DNA of 64,000 nucleotides from UKL13-2 sp038206765 (lineage in GTDB: Bacteria > Pseudomonadota > Gammaproteobacteria > Burkholderiales > Usitatibacteraceae), in contig JBBRAM010000017.1 in NCBI GenBank assembly GCA_038206765.1, positions 1 through 64,000 on the forward strand. The letters are read 5' to 3'. How positions within the stretch are numbered: the first letter of the stretch is position 1; each line of letters starts with the position of its first letter. Below are positions 7,044 through 14,486 of the stretch, piece by piece. The notes under the pieces are model-generated. The model was not told the origin of the DNA. It was given only the letters and a program-made list of their open reading frames with translations, and searched no databases. Made by a program: the position numbers and the translations under genes.

Positions 7044-9518
7044 TTACTCATAATTGGGGCGAGCGTCTCCAGCGTAATTCATAAACCGTGTATTTTGCCC
7101 CAAGAATGTTAAACGCACGGTGCCAATCGGACCGTTACGCTGCTTGCCGATAATAATTTCAGCGGAACCTTTTTCTGCGCTTTCGGGGTTGTAAACCTCG
7201 TCGCGATAAATAAATAAAATCACGTCGGCATCTTGCTCGATCGCGCCGGATTCGCGCAGATCGCTCATGACGGGACGTTTGTTCGGGCGCTGCTCCAACG
7301 AGCGGTTCAGCTGCGAGAGTGCTACCACCGGCACTTTCAGCTCTTTGGCCAAGGCTTTAAGCGAGCGGGAAATTTCTGAAATTTCAGTTGCGCGGTTTTC
7401 ACCTGCACCGCCGGCAGATGACATCAGCTGCAAATAATCGACCACAATCAAACCCAGCCCGGCGTACTGACGCCACATCCGACGAGCCCTGGCGCGGAGT
7501 TCGAGCGCATTGAGCGCGGGTGTTTCATCAATATGAATCGGCGCATCGTTGAGCTTGACCAGCGCTTGGTTCAAGCGATCCCAATCGCGCGGCTCCAAGC
7601 GCCCCGTGCGCAACCGCTGCTGATCTACTTTTGAAATAGAGCTTAAAAAACGCCCCGCGATTTGCGTGCCGCCCATCTCCATCGAATAAATAAGCACAGG
7701 CAGTCCAAGATTGACCGCCACGTGTTCGGCAAGGTTTAGTGCAAAGGCCGTATTGTGTGTGGCGATGTAATCGTCTGCGATGTAGAGATGCGTAGCGTGC
7801 GAGACGGCAATACATTGCGTTGCGGTGACACGACTAGGCGCAATGCTAGAAAAATTCAAGCGCTTTCGACGCTTAAACACCTCCGGCGCACGTGCACGTT
7901 TTTCGGCTAGTAGGAATAGCGATTTTGGGCTGGGATGGCTGATATTTACAACAAACGAATCGCGTCCTTCTTTTTTTTCCCCCAAGTAAGAATAGGTGGG
8001 GCGTTTATCACTTAGCGTTACGAATGCGCCGAGCGAGCGAGCGAGCGTGACGACATCATTCGCTAATCGCCAGCTTGAACTTGCAAATCTGACCGAACCC
8101 CATTTCTCTGCCCAACCATCGGTGTCCAGAAGGCCCCTCAATAAATCAAGCCGTGCCTGACGGTTTGCAAGCAAGTACGACTCTGGAATGAATTTATCAA
8201 TACTGGTTATTCCCCAAAGATCAAATTGCTTTAGCGCATGCATGAGCGGATTAACTTTTGCACGTTGTTGGCCCAGTGCCAATGCGACGGTTTCTTCCCG
8301 CGCAATTCGCCAATCATATTTGCCCGCATAATTGACACACATATTGATATCAATACGATCTCTTAGCCGCTCAATTGTCTCACTGCTCGCGGTAGAAAAA
8401 ATAAGCCCCGTTCCAGATAGCTTCCCATCGCCTAATAACGCGCCCAAAACCCATGGGTCGATAGGCAGAGGATCATCGTGCCCAAAGTCGCCATTAATTT
8501 CATCAATCCATATTCGGTTCTGGTAGCGCTTTCGCGTCAACATTTCACGGACTTTTGCTGTTGTAATGGTGCGTGGAACATCCCAGCCACGATAACGAAC
8601 CGTCCATAGATGTTCATCGCAACACTCGGTTGCACGTCCATCGGCAAACCTAACGCAATAGACTTGGCGCTCGCCTTGCGGAAATACACCCGTCACGATG
8701 GAGGGTGCGCCATCAACTGATGCAACCGCATCGCCGGGCTGCAGTTCACCCATGCTCTTCCAGCCGATGGTGGTCTTGATCTTCGCGGTCAATGGCTGCG
8801 CTTTACCCATTGACGGTCTGCCAGCAACAATAACCAAATCGCCGTCTTGCATGCCCGATGTCATTTCATCTAAATCAACAAAGCCAGTTGCTTTACCAGT
8901 CACGGCTGATGGGTTTTTGGACAACTCATCAAGGCGGGTCATCACCTCGGAGAGTAACGTCGACATCGAGGCAAAGCCCTGCCCGCCTTTGCGTCCCATT
9001 TCGGCAATATCAAACACTTTTTTTTCGGCTTCGTCGAGTAACTGTCGCGCTTCGCGGCCATTCGGCGCATACGCATCATCAGCAATTTCTTCACCCACGC
9101 GGGCGAGGCGACGCATGATGGCCCGTTCACGCACGATCTCGCTGTACAACCGGATGTTGGCGGCAGACGGCGTGCCTTCGGCCAAACTGTGCAAATAATT
9201 CATCCCGCCAATGTTTTGCAGCTCGCCGTTGATTTGCAGACGCTCAGCAACGGTCAATACATCGGCTGGTTTGTTGTCAGCGATTAGTTTGGAAATAGCT
9301 TGGTAAATCCGTCGATGGTCGTCGCGGTAAAAATCCTCTTCGGCAATAATGTCACCGATTTTGTCCCAGGCCTCGTTGTTGAGTAGCAAGCCGCCCAAAA
9401 CCGATTGCTCGGCCTCGATGGAGTGGGGCGGCAGCTTGAGCGAGGTGATGGCGCTATCGGAGGCGTAGCTCGGTTTGAAGGGATTTGACGGGTCGGTTGT
9501 GGAAAAGACGGCGGCCAT
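7044..9518 (-). CDS. dnaB: Replicative DNA helicase DnaB containing an intein
   Basis: DnaB is the hexameric ATP-driven helicase of the replication fork. The product is 824 residues instead of about 470. The N-terminal domain (PPHSIEAEQSVLGGLLLN) and the RecA-like domain (LIVVDYLQLMSSAGG; LSQLNRSLEQRPNKRP) are intact. After the P-loop residues GRPSMGK (ending at residue 239) a 350-residue intein is inserted in frame, and the extein resumes with TAFALNLAEH. The spliced protein would be 474 residues with a restored GRPSMGKTAF P-loop. Because the P-loop is split, helicase activity should depend on splicing. The gene has a terminator and two DnaA-box-like sites upstream. Confidence 0.97.
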   Translation of the reverse strand: MAAVFSTTDPSNPFKPSYASDSAITSLKLPPHSIEAEQSVLGGLLLNNEAWDKIGDIIAEEDFYRDDHRRIYQAISKLIADNKPADVLTVAERLQINGELQNIGGMNYLHSLAEGTPSAANIRLYSEIVRERAIMRRLARVGEEIADDAYAPNGREARQLLDEAEKKVFDIAEMGRKGGQGFASMSTLLSEVMTRLDELSKNPSAVTGKATGFVDLDEMTSGMQDGDLVIVAGRPSMGKAQPLTAKIKTTIGWKSMGELQPGDAVASVDGAPSIVTGVFPQGERQVYCVRFADGRATECCDEHLWTVRYRGWDVPRTITTAKVREMLTRKRYQNRIWIDEINGDFGHDDPLPIDPWVLGALLGDGKLSGTGLIFSTASSETIERLRDRIDINMCVNYAGKYDWRIAREETVALALGQQRAKVNPLMHALKQFDLWGITSIDKFIPESYLLANRQARLDLLRGLLDTDGWAEKWGSVRFASSSWRLANDVVTLARSLGAFVTLSDKRPTYSYLGEKKEGRDSFVVNISHPSPKSLFLLAEKRARAPEVFKRRKRLNFSSIAPSRVTATQCIAVSHATHLYIADDYIATHNTAFALNLAEHVAVNLGLPVLIYSMEMGGTQIAGRFLSSISKVDQQRLRTGRLEPRDWDRLNQALVKLNDAPIHIDETPALNALELRARARRMWRQYAGLGLIVVDYLQLMSSAGGAGENRATEISEISRSLKALAKELKVPVVALSQLNRSLEQRPNKRPVMSDLRESGAIEQDADVILFIYRDEVYNPESAEKGSAEIIIGKQRNGPIGTVRLTFLGQNTRFMNYAGDARPNYE
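7752..8801 (-). other. Class 3 intein with LAGLIDADG endonuclease, inserted in the DnaB P-loop
   Basis: The intein runs from Ala1 (codon 8801-8799) to Asn350 (codon 7754-7752), followed by extein Thr+1. There is no Cys or Ser at position 1. Block B has H64 and W66, block F has Cys330 (TQCIAV) and the end is T348-H349-N350, the Trp-Cys-Thr set that defines class 3 inteins, in which the block F cysteine is the first nucleophile. Between them lies a homing endonuclease with two LAGLIDADG-type motifs, VLGALLGDGKL (about 117-127) and LLRGLLDTDG (about 220-229), each keeping its acidic residue. No frameshift is seen, so splicing and homing both look possible. Confidence 0.93.
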
Positions 9519-9577
9519 GTGTGCTTGATCTATTAATTGACGCGTTAAATGATTGATGCACTATTGTGCGCCGCAAG

Positions 9578-9632
9578 TTATGCACAGGCAATGCACAAGG
9601 TAGTGGATTTACGGTGGATAGCTTGTGGATAA
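9578..9632. promoter_or_regulatory. Two DnaA-box-like sites upstream of dnaB
   Basis: TTATGCACA at 9578-9586 fits the DnaA-box consensus TTATNCACA, and the complement of 9624-9632 reads TTATCCACA, a perfect consensus box, in the opposite orientation. Both lie between the rplI terminator and the dnaB start at 9518. DnaA control of dnaB is inferred; chance matches to 9-mers are possible, but two in 55 bases is unusual. Confidence 0.5.
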
Positions 9633-9643
9633 GTCGGTAATAG

Positions 9644-9668
9644 AAAAGGGCCGCCTAAGCAGCCCTTT
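9644..9668 (-). terminator. Rho-independent terminator after rplI
   Basis: The arms AAAAGGGC and GCCCTTTT form a stem with a short loop and a pyrimidine-rich tail on the minus strand. It separates the ribosomal protein operon from dnaB. Confidence 0.75.
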
Positions 9669-9715
9669 TCCCTTTCTTTACAACAAGTTTCTTTACGGCA
9701 AATTTAATGTTCGAC

Positions 9716-10168
9716 TTAAACGTGCTCGCCCAAAACGGAAACCGTAATTTGTGCTTTTGCGTCGGTGTGTAAATCAAGCGTAATCGGGAAATCACCAATA
9801 GTCTTTAACGGACCATTTGGCATCACGACTTCCATCTTCTTCACTTCAAAGCCCTGTTTTGTTAAGGCTTCAGCGATGTCAGTGTTGGTCACAGAACCAA
9901 ACAAGCGGCCATCCACACCCGCTTTTTGCGTTACTTGAACCATGTAGCCTTCGAGCTTGGCAGCGCGGGCAACGGCGGCAGCCAAAATTTCTGCGGCTTT
10001 CTTTTCAAGTTCGGCGCGGCGTGCTTCAAACTCGGCTTTGTTGGCCACAGTCGCACGTTTTGCTTTGCCAGTTGGGATCAAAAAGTTGCGGGCAAAACCG
10101 TTTTTAACGATTACAACATCGCCCAACAAACCCAAATTAACTACTTTTTCCATCAAAATAATTTCCAT
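9716..10168 (-). CDS. rplI: 50S ribosomal protein bL9
   Basis: bL9 is an elongated protein that binds 23S rRNA near the L1 stalk. The 150-residue protein has the typical N-terminal domain (MEIILMEKVVNLGLLGDVV, then VKNGFARNFLIPTGKA), a long central helix (about 42-75) and the C-terminal domain. Length is normal. It is the last gene of rpsF-priB-rpsR-rplI and is followed by a terminator. Confidence 0.98.
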   Translation of the reverse strand: MEIILMEKVVNLGLLGDVVIVKNGFARNFLIPTGKAKRATVANKAEFEARRAELEKKAAEILAAAVARAAKLEGYMVQVTQKAGVDGRLFGSVTNTDIAEALTKQGFEVKKMEVVMPNGPLKTIGDFPITLDLHTDAKAQITVSVLGEHV

Positions 10169-10192
10169 GATTTATCCTTGTCCGATCGTCGA

Positions 10193-10480
10193 TTAGTGCA
10201 GATCGGTGTAGTGAATCAGCGCCAAGAAACGAGCGCGCTTGATCGCCACATCCAACTGGCGTTGATATTTGGCTTTGGTTCCGGTGATACGTGCCGGAAT
10301 AATTTTGCCGTTTTCGTTGACAAATTCTTTCAGGATGCCGATATCTTTGTAATCGATCTGAACAACTTTTTCAGCGGTGAAACGACAGAATTTTTTGCGG
10401 CGAAATAGGCCGCGATTAGGATTGCGTGTGTCTTTTTTGTTCTTGTCGAACTTTTTACCACGAGGGCTTGGACGGGGCAT
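10193..10480 (-). CDS. rpsR: 30S ribosomal protein bS18
   Basis: bS18 binds the central domain of 16S rRNA together with bS6. The 95-residue basic protein has the family core KKFCRFTAEKVVQIDYKD and LKEFVNENGKIIPARITGT. A positively charged N-terminal extension (RPSPRGKKFDKNKKDTRNP) precedes it. The gene starts 2 bases after the priB stop. Confidence 0.97.
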   Translation of the reverse strand: MPRPSPRGKKFDKNKKDTRNPNRGLFRRKKFCRFTAEKVVQIDYKDIGILKEFVNENGKIIPARITGTKAKYQRQLDVAIKRARFLALIHYTDLH

Positions 10481-10482
10481 GA

Positions 10483-10779
10483 TTAACTCTCACTTAACAT
10501 TTTAAATTGGGTAATGTGCAAAATAGGTTGCGTGTTGTAGCGATTCTTTTGGCTTAAAAAACCTTTGACAGAAAGTTTGTCGTTTGCTTTTAGCACCTGA
10601 AGCGCCAGAGCGACTTCACCAAACGCGATTGCATTCATTTCCAGCTCGACGGCCACAGATTCGGTGCCCTCAATTTGAATTTGCTGCGATTGGTGTTGCA
10701 ACACCAGATTCAGTGTTTCGATACCACCGGGACTGACCCGCATGACATCGCACGACAAAACGATTCCATCTAAAACCAC
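10483..10779 (-). CDS. priB: Primosomal replication protein N (PriB)
   Basis: PriB is a small single-stranded-DNA-binding OB-fold protein that helps PriA restart stalled forks. The 98-residue product (VLDGIVLSCDVMRVSPGGI, then LQVLKANDKLSVKGFLSQKN) fits the family, and its place between rpsF and rpsR is diagnostic. The start is GTG at 10779; no ATG in this frame fits and no clear Shine-Dalgarno is seen, so coupling to rpsF, which ends 17 bases upstream, is likely. Confidence 0.9.
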   Translation of the reverse strand: MVLDGIVLSCDVMRVSPGGIETLNLVLQHQSQQIQIEGTESVAVELEMNAIAFGEVALALQVLKANDKLSVKGFLSQKNRYNTQPILHITQFKMLSES

Positions 10780-10796
10780 TACATTGGCTGCATTGC

Positions 10797-11162
10797 CTAT
10801 GCTGCTTCCTTAACGTCGTCTTTGTAGTCGGATGAGCGGGGTTTTTCTTCCTTCATCATCGGGCTTGGCGTAATTTCAGCCGCGTCCATCTTGACAATCA
10901 AATGACGCAACACAGCATCGTTAAACTTGAACGCGTGCTCAAGTTCTTCTAATGTGGGCTGTTCAATTTCAATGTTCATGAGCACGTAATGCGCCTTGAA
11001 CACTTTTTGGATTGGGTACGTCATTTGACGACGACCCCAGTCTTCGATGCGGTGAATCTTGCCCGCACCTTGGGCGATCGTTGCTTTATAACGATCAATC
11101 ATCGCGGGCACTTGCTCGCTTTGATCCGGGTGAACGATAAACACAATTTCATAATGGCGCAT
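10797..11162 (-). CDS. rpsF: 30S ribosomal protein bS6
   Basis: bS6 forms a heterodimer with bS18 on the 16S rRNA central domain. The 121-residue protein begins MRHYEIVFIVHPDQSEQVP and contains IHRIEDWGRRQMTYPI, both typical. The acidic C-terminal tail (PRSSDYKDDVKEAA) is common in this family. A strong AAGGAG site lies 7 bases before the ATG. It is the first gene of the operon and is preceded by a promoter at 11293-11321. Confidence 0.98.
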   Translation of the reverse strand: MRHYEIVFIVHPDQSEQVPAMIDRYKATIAQGAGKIHRIEDWGRRQMTYPIQKVFKAHYVLMNIEIEQPTLEELEHAFKFNDAVLRHLIVKMDAAEITPSPMMKEEKPRSSDYKDDVKEAA

Positions 11163-11179
11163 TAAATTCTCCTTATGGA

Positions 11180-11205
11180 TTAGGCACTTATGTGCCGGAA
11201 GAGCC
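11180..11205 (-). promoter_or_regulatory. Candidate S6:S18-binding leader hairpin
   Basis: The rpsF leader contains the perfect hairpin GGCAC-ATAA-GTGCC (11183-11196), preceded on the RNA by CUUCCG. Leaders of rpsF operons in many bacteria carry a hairpin with a nearby CCG that binds the S6:S18 complex and represses the operon. Position and CCG fit; I cannot test the fold against the known model. Confidence 0.45.
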
Positions 11206-11292
11206 TCCCGCGATGCGCACCGCAGTGAAGCAAGGTTGTTTCAATTTTCTCGATTGAGCGTGAAAAAATGCAAATGCCCAAGCAAGCCCGAG

Positions 11293-11321
11293 ATTATGCG
11301 GCAAAAAGCGTAATAAATCAA
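11293..11321 (-). promoter_or_regulatory. Sigma-70 promoter of the rpsF operon
   Basis: On the minus strand TTGATT (11321-11316) and CATAAT (11298-11293) are separated by exactly 17 bases. Transcription would start near 11286, giving a leader of about 125 bases before rpsF. The rest of the 11163-11479 gap holds this leader and a terminator, with no credible gene. Confidence 0.7.
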
Positions 11322-11403
11322 TAGGTTCTATGCGTTTGATGGGAAGTGGCCAATGGACGCATGAGGCTTGAAACACGAAGCTTGAAACACGAAGCTAAAA
11401 ACA

Positions 11404-11436
11404 AAAAAGCCCGTAGAGTCTCCTCTGCGGGCTTTT
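11404..11436 (-). terminator. Rho-independent terminator after the distal M16 peptidase gene
   Basis: The perfect arms AAAAGCCCGTAGAG and CTCTGCGGGCTTTT flank a short loop, with a T run on the minus strand. It lies about 45 bases after the stop at 11480. Confidence 0.85.
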
Positions 11437-11479
11437 AACCATTTTTACAGGTTTCAAAAAAGCGCTGGAGCGCAACTAT

Positions 11480-14374
11480 TTATTTGCTGGTTGCCCCGGG
11501 CGCCGTGGTTTTAGCATCATTCACCGTGGTCGACGCTTTTGCCGCTTTGGCAAAATCGCCAGCCTTCACGACTGAAAGTTTAGCAGGGTCGATGTACTTG
11601 CGGAAAGCTGCATTGACAGCTTCGACGGTCAGCGCTGCGATATCGGCATTATATTTTGCGCTTTCCTCATAGGTTTTGCCGCGATAGAGCTTATCAACCC
11701 AACCACTCGCCAACGTTGCGTCCTGCGCCCAAGCTTGCTTACGGCTTTGCAGAATGCTCGATTTGGCGCTGTCTAGTTCTTCTGCGGTGAAACCGCCTTT
11801 CAACGCCAAATCAAGCTCTTCACGGAAAATGGACTCAAGCTTGGCAATATTTTGCGGTGCCGCACTGGCATTCGCGCTGAATGAGCCGCGTCGATCAAAA
11901 CTCGACAAACTCAAGCCAGTATTCACCCCATAGGTCAAACCTTCCTTGCCGCGAATTCGTTTAGACAACCGGGAGCTGAGTCCACCGCCACCGCCAAAAA
12001 TACGATTGGCAACTTGAAGTGCCGGGCTTTCAGGATCGTTATCGCCCACCTCAAGCAACATCCGCGCGCCAAATACGGCGTTCTCCTTATCAGGTGTCTC
12101 AATGACTTTATTCATCGCCGCGACTTCGTGATACGGATTTTCGATTCGTTTAAACGGCAACGGGCTTTTCCAATTGCCGAAAATCCGCTCAATCGCGACG
12201 CGCGCCTCCGCCTCGTCGAAATCGCCGACAATGGCAATCTCAGCATTCGAGAAACCCAAGAAATCCTCGTGCGCTTTTTTGACTTGCGCGAGGGTGACTG
12301 CCTTCAGATCGCTCAAATTCTCTTCACGCGTTGGCGAGTGTCGTGGGTCACCTCGCTGGTAATTATTAAAATGTTGGTTCATTGCCTCGCCCGCCAGCGC
12401 GCCCGGATCACTTTTTCCGGCCTCCAAGCCAGTGATGGATTGCTTGCGCATTTGTTCAAGCTCCGCCTCAGGAAATGTCGGCTCCCGCATAACGTGCGCA
12501 ACTAGTTCAAGCGCCTTCACCAAATTAGCGCGGGTGGTTTGCATGCCGGCATTTCCTAAGCCGACGTTTCCGGATATTTTGAGTTTGTCGAACTCATCCG
12601 ATAATTGTGAGCGATTAAATTTAGTGGTGCCTTTGCTCAACATTTGCGAGGCAAACGACATCGCTGTGGTGCGCCCTCGCTGCGACACGACATCACCATA
12701 ATTTGAACTCAGCCTAACGGTTACTGTCTCACCCCGGTTCTTTTTTGACAATAGCGCTACCTTCATACCGCCCGGTAATGCATAGCGCTTGGTACGGGCG
12801 TCAATGTTGGCGGGTGTTGGGTCAAATGTTTCGCCTGCCGCCATCGCCTGATTGCCTTTATAGTCCTTCAGCACATCTGCGGCCAGTGGCGCCATCGGAA
12901 CCTCCGCACGTTGCGGGTCTTTGGTTGGCAAGAACTGCCCTACCGTTCGATTGTCCCTAGTCAAATATTTTTTCGCAACCCGCGCCACATCTTCAGGCGT
13001 TACTTTTTTAATTTGATCACGCGAATAAAAAAACAAGCGCCAATCGCCCGCCGCAATAACTTCACTCATGGCAACGGCCAAGCCCTGCGGGTTTGCCATC
13101 ACCTGATCAAATGATTTATCGAGCAACACACGTAGTCGACCCATTTCTTCTTCAGTCGGCGGTGATTTATAAAAATTTTCGACCGTGTCAATAAGCGTCT
13201 TTTGTACATCGTCCAGAGATTCGCCTTCTTTTACAGCGGCAATAAAATTGAAAATGCCCGGATCAACCGTCGAGCCACCGCCGGCTCCGACACCGGCCGC
13301 ACGGTTCGTTTCGACCAATAATTTATGCAGCCGTCCGCTGGGCGTGTTGCCGAGGATAAAACCCAAATAGGTTAGTGCGGCATTGTCGGGATGAAGGCTA
13401 CCGGGCACTTTGTAACCGAGCATGCTAATTTGGATGTTGCCGCTGCGGCGAACCGTAAAACTACGCTCGCCATCTTGTGTTGGCTCAATTGTCCAGAGCT
13501 TGGGCAACACGCGCGTCGGCTTCGGAATTTTGCCAAACGCAGCAGTGATTAGCTTTAATGTCGCTTCCTCATCAAATTTTCCGGCTACCAATAAAACCGC
13601 ATTATCTGGCTGGTAATACTGGCGGTAAAACGCTTGCAGGTTTTCGATTTTGACGTTTTCGATGTCGCTGCGGTTACCAATTGGCGAATTCTGATAGTTA
13701 TGCCAATCGAAAGCCACGCTCAACATTCGTTTGTTCAGCACCTGACCGGGATTATTTTCACCGATTTCATATTCATTCCGCACCACGCTCATTTCAGAAT
13801 CGAGATCTTTACGGGCAATATTGGAATGAATCATTCGATCCGCTTCCAATTCAATCGCCCATTTTAAGTTTTCGTCACTCGCCGGAAATGATTCATAGTA
13901 GTTTGTGCGGTCAAAATTGGTTGTGCCTTGAAAGCCGGCTCCGCGCTGATTGAATTGCTTGGGAATATCAGCATTAGTCGGCGTGCCTTTAAACAGCAAA
14001 TGTTCAAGCAAATGCGCCATGCCGGTCTCGCCATAGTTTTCGTGCCGCGAACCCACCAGGTAGGTCACGTTAACCACCGCCGTTGGCTTGGATGTATCCG
14101 GAAACAATACGACCTTCAAACCATTTGGCAAACGATATTCGGTGATGCCCTCAACCGAAACAATGCGCTCGGCTACGATGGGTAGCACTGCTGGCGCCGC
14201 TTTCGTTGAGACGGCTGGCTTGGTTGTGGGCTTTGTTGCGGGGTTCGCTGTGGGTTTCGTCGCGAGAGCTGGGGGCGCTGCGAATACGTTGATTGATGAA
14301 ACTGTTAGCACCAGTAGCATCGCCGCTGCATATATTTTGGGTTGCGGTAAAACGATGTTTTGACGATTTGTCAT
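11480..14374 (-). CDS. Secreted M16-family zinc metallopeptidase (distal copy)
   Basis: M16 peptidases (pitrilysin/PqqL-like) are clam-shaped zinc enzymes that degrade peptides; a signal peptide points to the periplasm. I chose ATG 14374, not the longer frame to 14443, because the extra residues overlap a terminator; the chosen start is preceded by AAGGA and gives a clean signal peptide (YAAAMLLVLTVSSINVFA). The 964-residue protein has the inverted zinc motif HLLEH at about 121-125 and a second, catalytically silent M16 half. A Thr/Lys/Ala/Pro-rich linker follows the signal peptide. It is a tandem paralogue of the next gene upstream. Confidence 0.92.
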   Translation of the reverse strand: MTNRQNIVLPQPKIYAAAMLLVLTVSSINVFAAPPALATKPTANPATKPTTKPAVSTKAAPAVLPIVAERIVSVEGITEYRLPNGLKVVLFPDTSKPTAVVNVTYLVGSRHENYGETGMAHLLEHLLFKGTPTNADIPKQFNQRGAGFQGTTNFDRTNYYESFPASDENLKWAIELEADRMIHSNIARKDLDSEMSVVRNEYEIGENNPGQVLNKRMLSVAFDWHNYQNSPIGNRSDIENVKIENLQAFYRQYYQPDNAVLLVAGKFDEEATLKLITAAFGKIPKPTRVLPKLWTIEPTQDGERSFTVRRSGNIQISMLGYKVPGSLHPDNAALTYLGFILGNTPSGRLHKLLVETNRAAGVGAGGGSTVDPGIFNFIAAVKEGESLDDVQKTLIDTVENFYKSPPTEEEMGRLRVLLDKSFDQVMANPQGLAVAMSEVIAAGDWRLFFYSRDQIKKVTPEDVARVAKKYLTRDNRTVGQFLPTKDPQRAEVPMAPLAADVLKDYKGNQAMAAGETFDPTPANIDARTKRYALPGGMKVALLSKKNRGETVTVRLSSNYGDVVSQRGRTTAMSFASQMLSKGTTKFNRSQLSDEFDKLKISGNVGLGNAGMQTTRANLVKALELVAHVMREPTFPEAELEQMRKQSITGLEAGKSDPGALAGEAMNQHFNNYQRGDPRHSPTREENLSDLKAVTLAQVKKAHEDFLGFSNAEIAIVGDFDEAEARVAIERIFGNWKSPLPFKRIENPYHEVAAMNKVIETPDKENAVFGARMLLEVGDNDPESPALQVANRIFGGGGGLSSRLSKRIRGKEGLTYGVNTGLSLSSFDRRGSFSANASAAPQNIAKLESIFREELDLALKGGFTAEELDSAKSSILQSRKQAWAQDATLASGWVDKLYRGKTYEESAKYNADIAALTVEAVNAAFRKYIDPAKLSVVKAGDFAKAAKASTTVNDAKTTAPGATSK

Positions 14375-14404
14375 GAAATACATCCTTGGAATGGGGGCGT
14401 ATAA

Positions 14405-14440
14405 AAAAGGCCACCAACGCTTCTTCGCGTCGGTGGCCTT
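14405..14440 (-). terminator. Rho-independent terminator between the two M16 genes
   Basis: The arms AAGGCCACCAACGC and GCGTCGGTGGCCTT (one mismatch) flank the loop TTCTTC, followed by a T run on the minus strand. It suggests that the two paralogues are at least partly transcribed separately. Confidence 0.8.
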
Positions 14441-14486
14441 CAAACTTTAGCTTGTAGCAATAATAAAAGCCGAGCCGTTGTTGTCG

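Noticed and set aside
7044..9518. DnaB read as two genes or a split intein
   Set aside because: One uninterrupted frame spans extein, intein and extein.
11188..11376. 62-codon minus-strand frame before rpsF
   Set aside because: It covers the promoter and leader of the rpsF operon and has no start signal.
14375..14443. N-terminal extension of the distal M16 peptidase
   Set aside because: It would place coding sequence in a terminator hairpin and ahead of a normal signal peptide.
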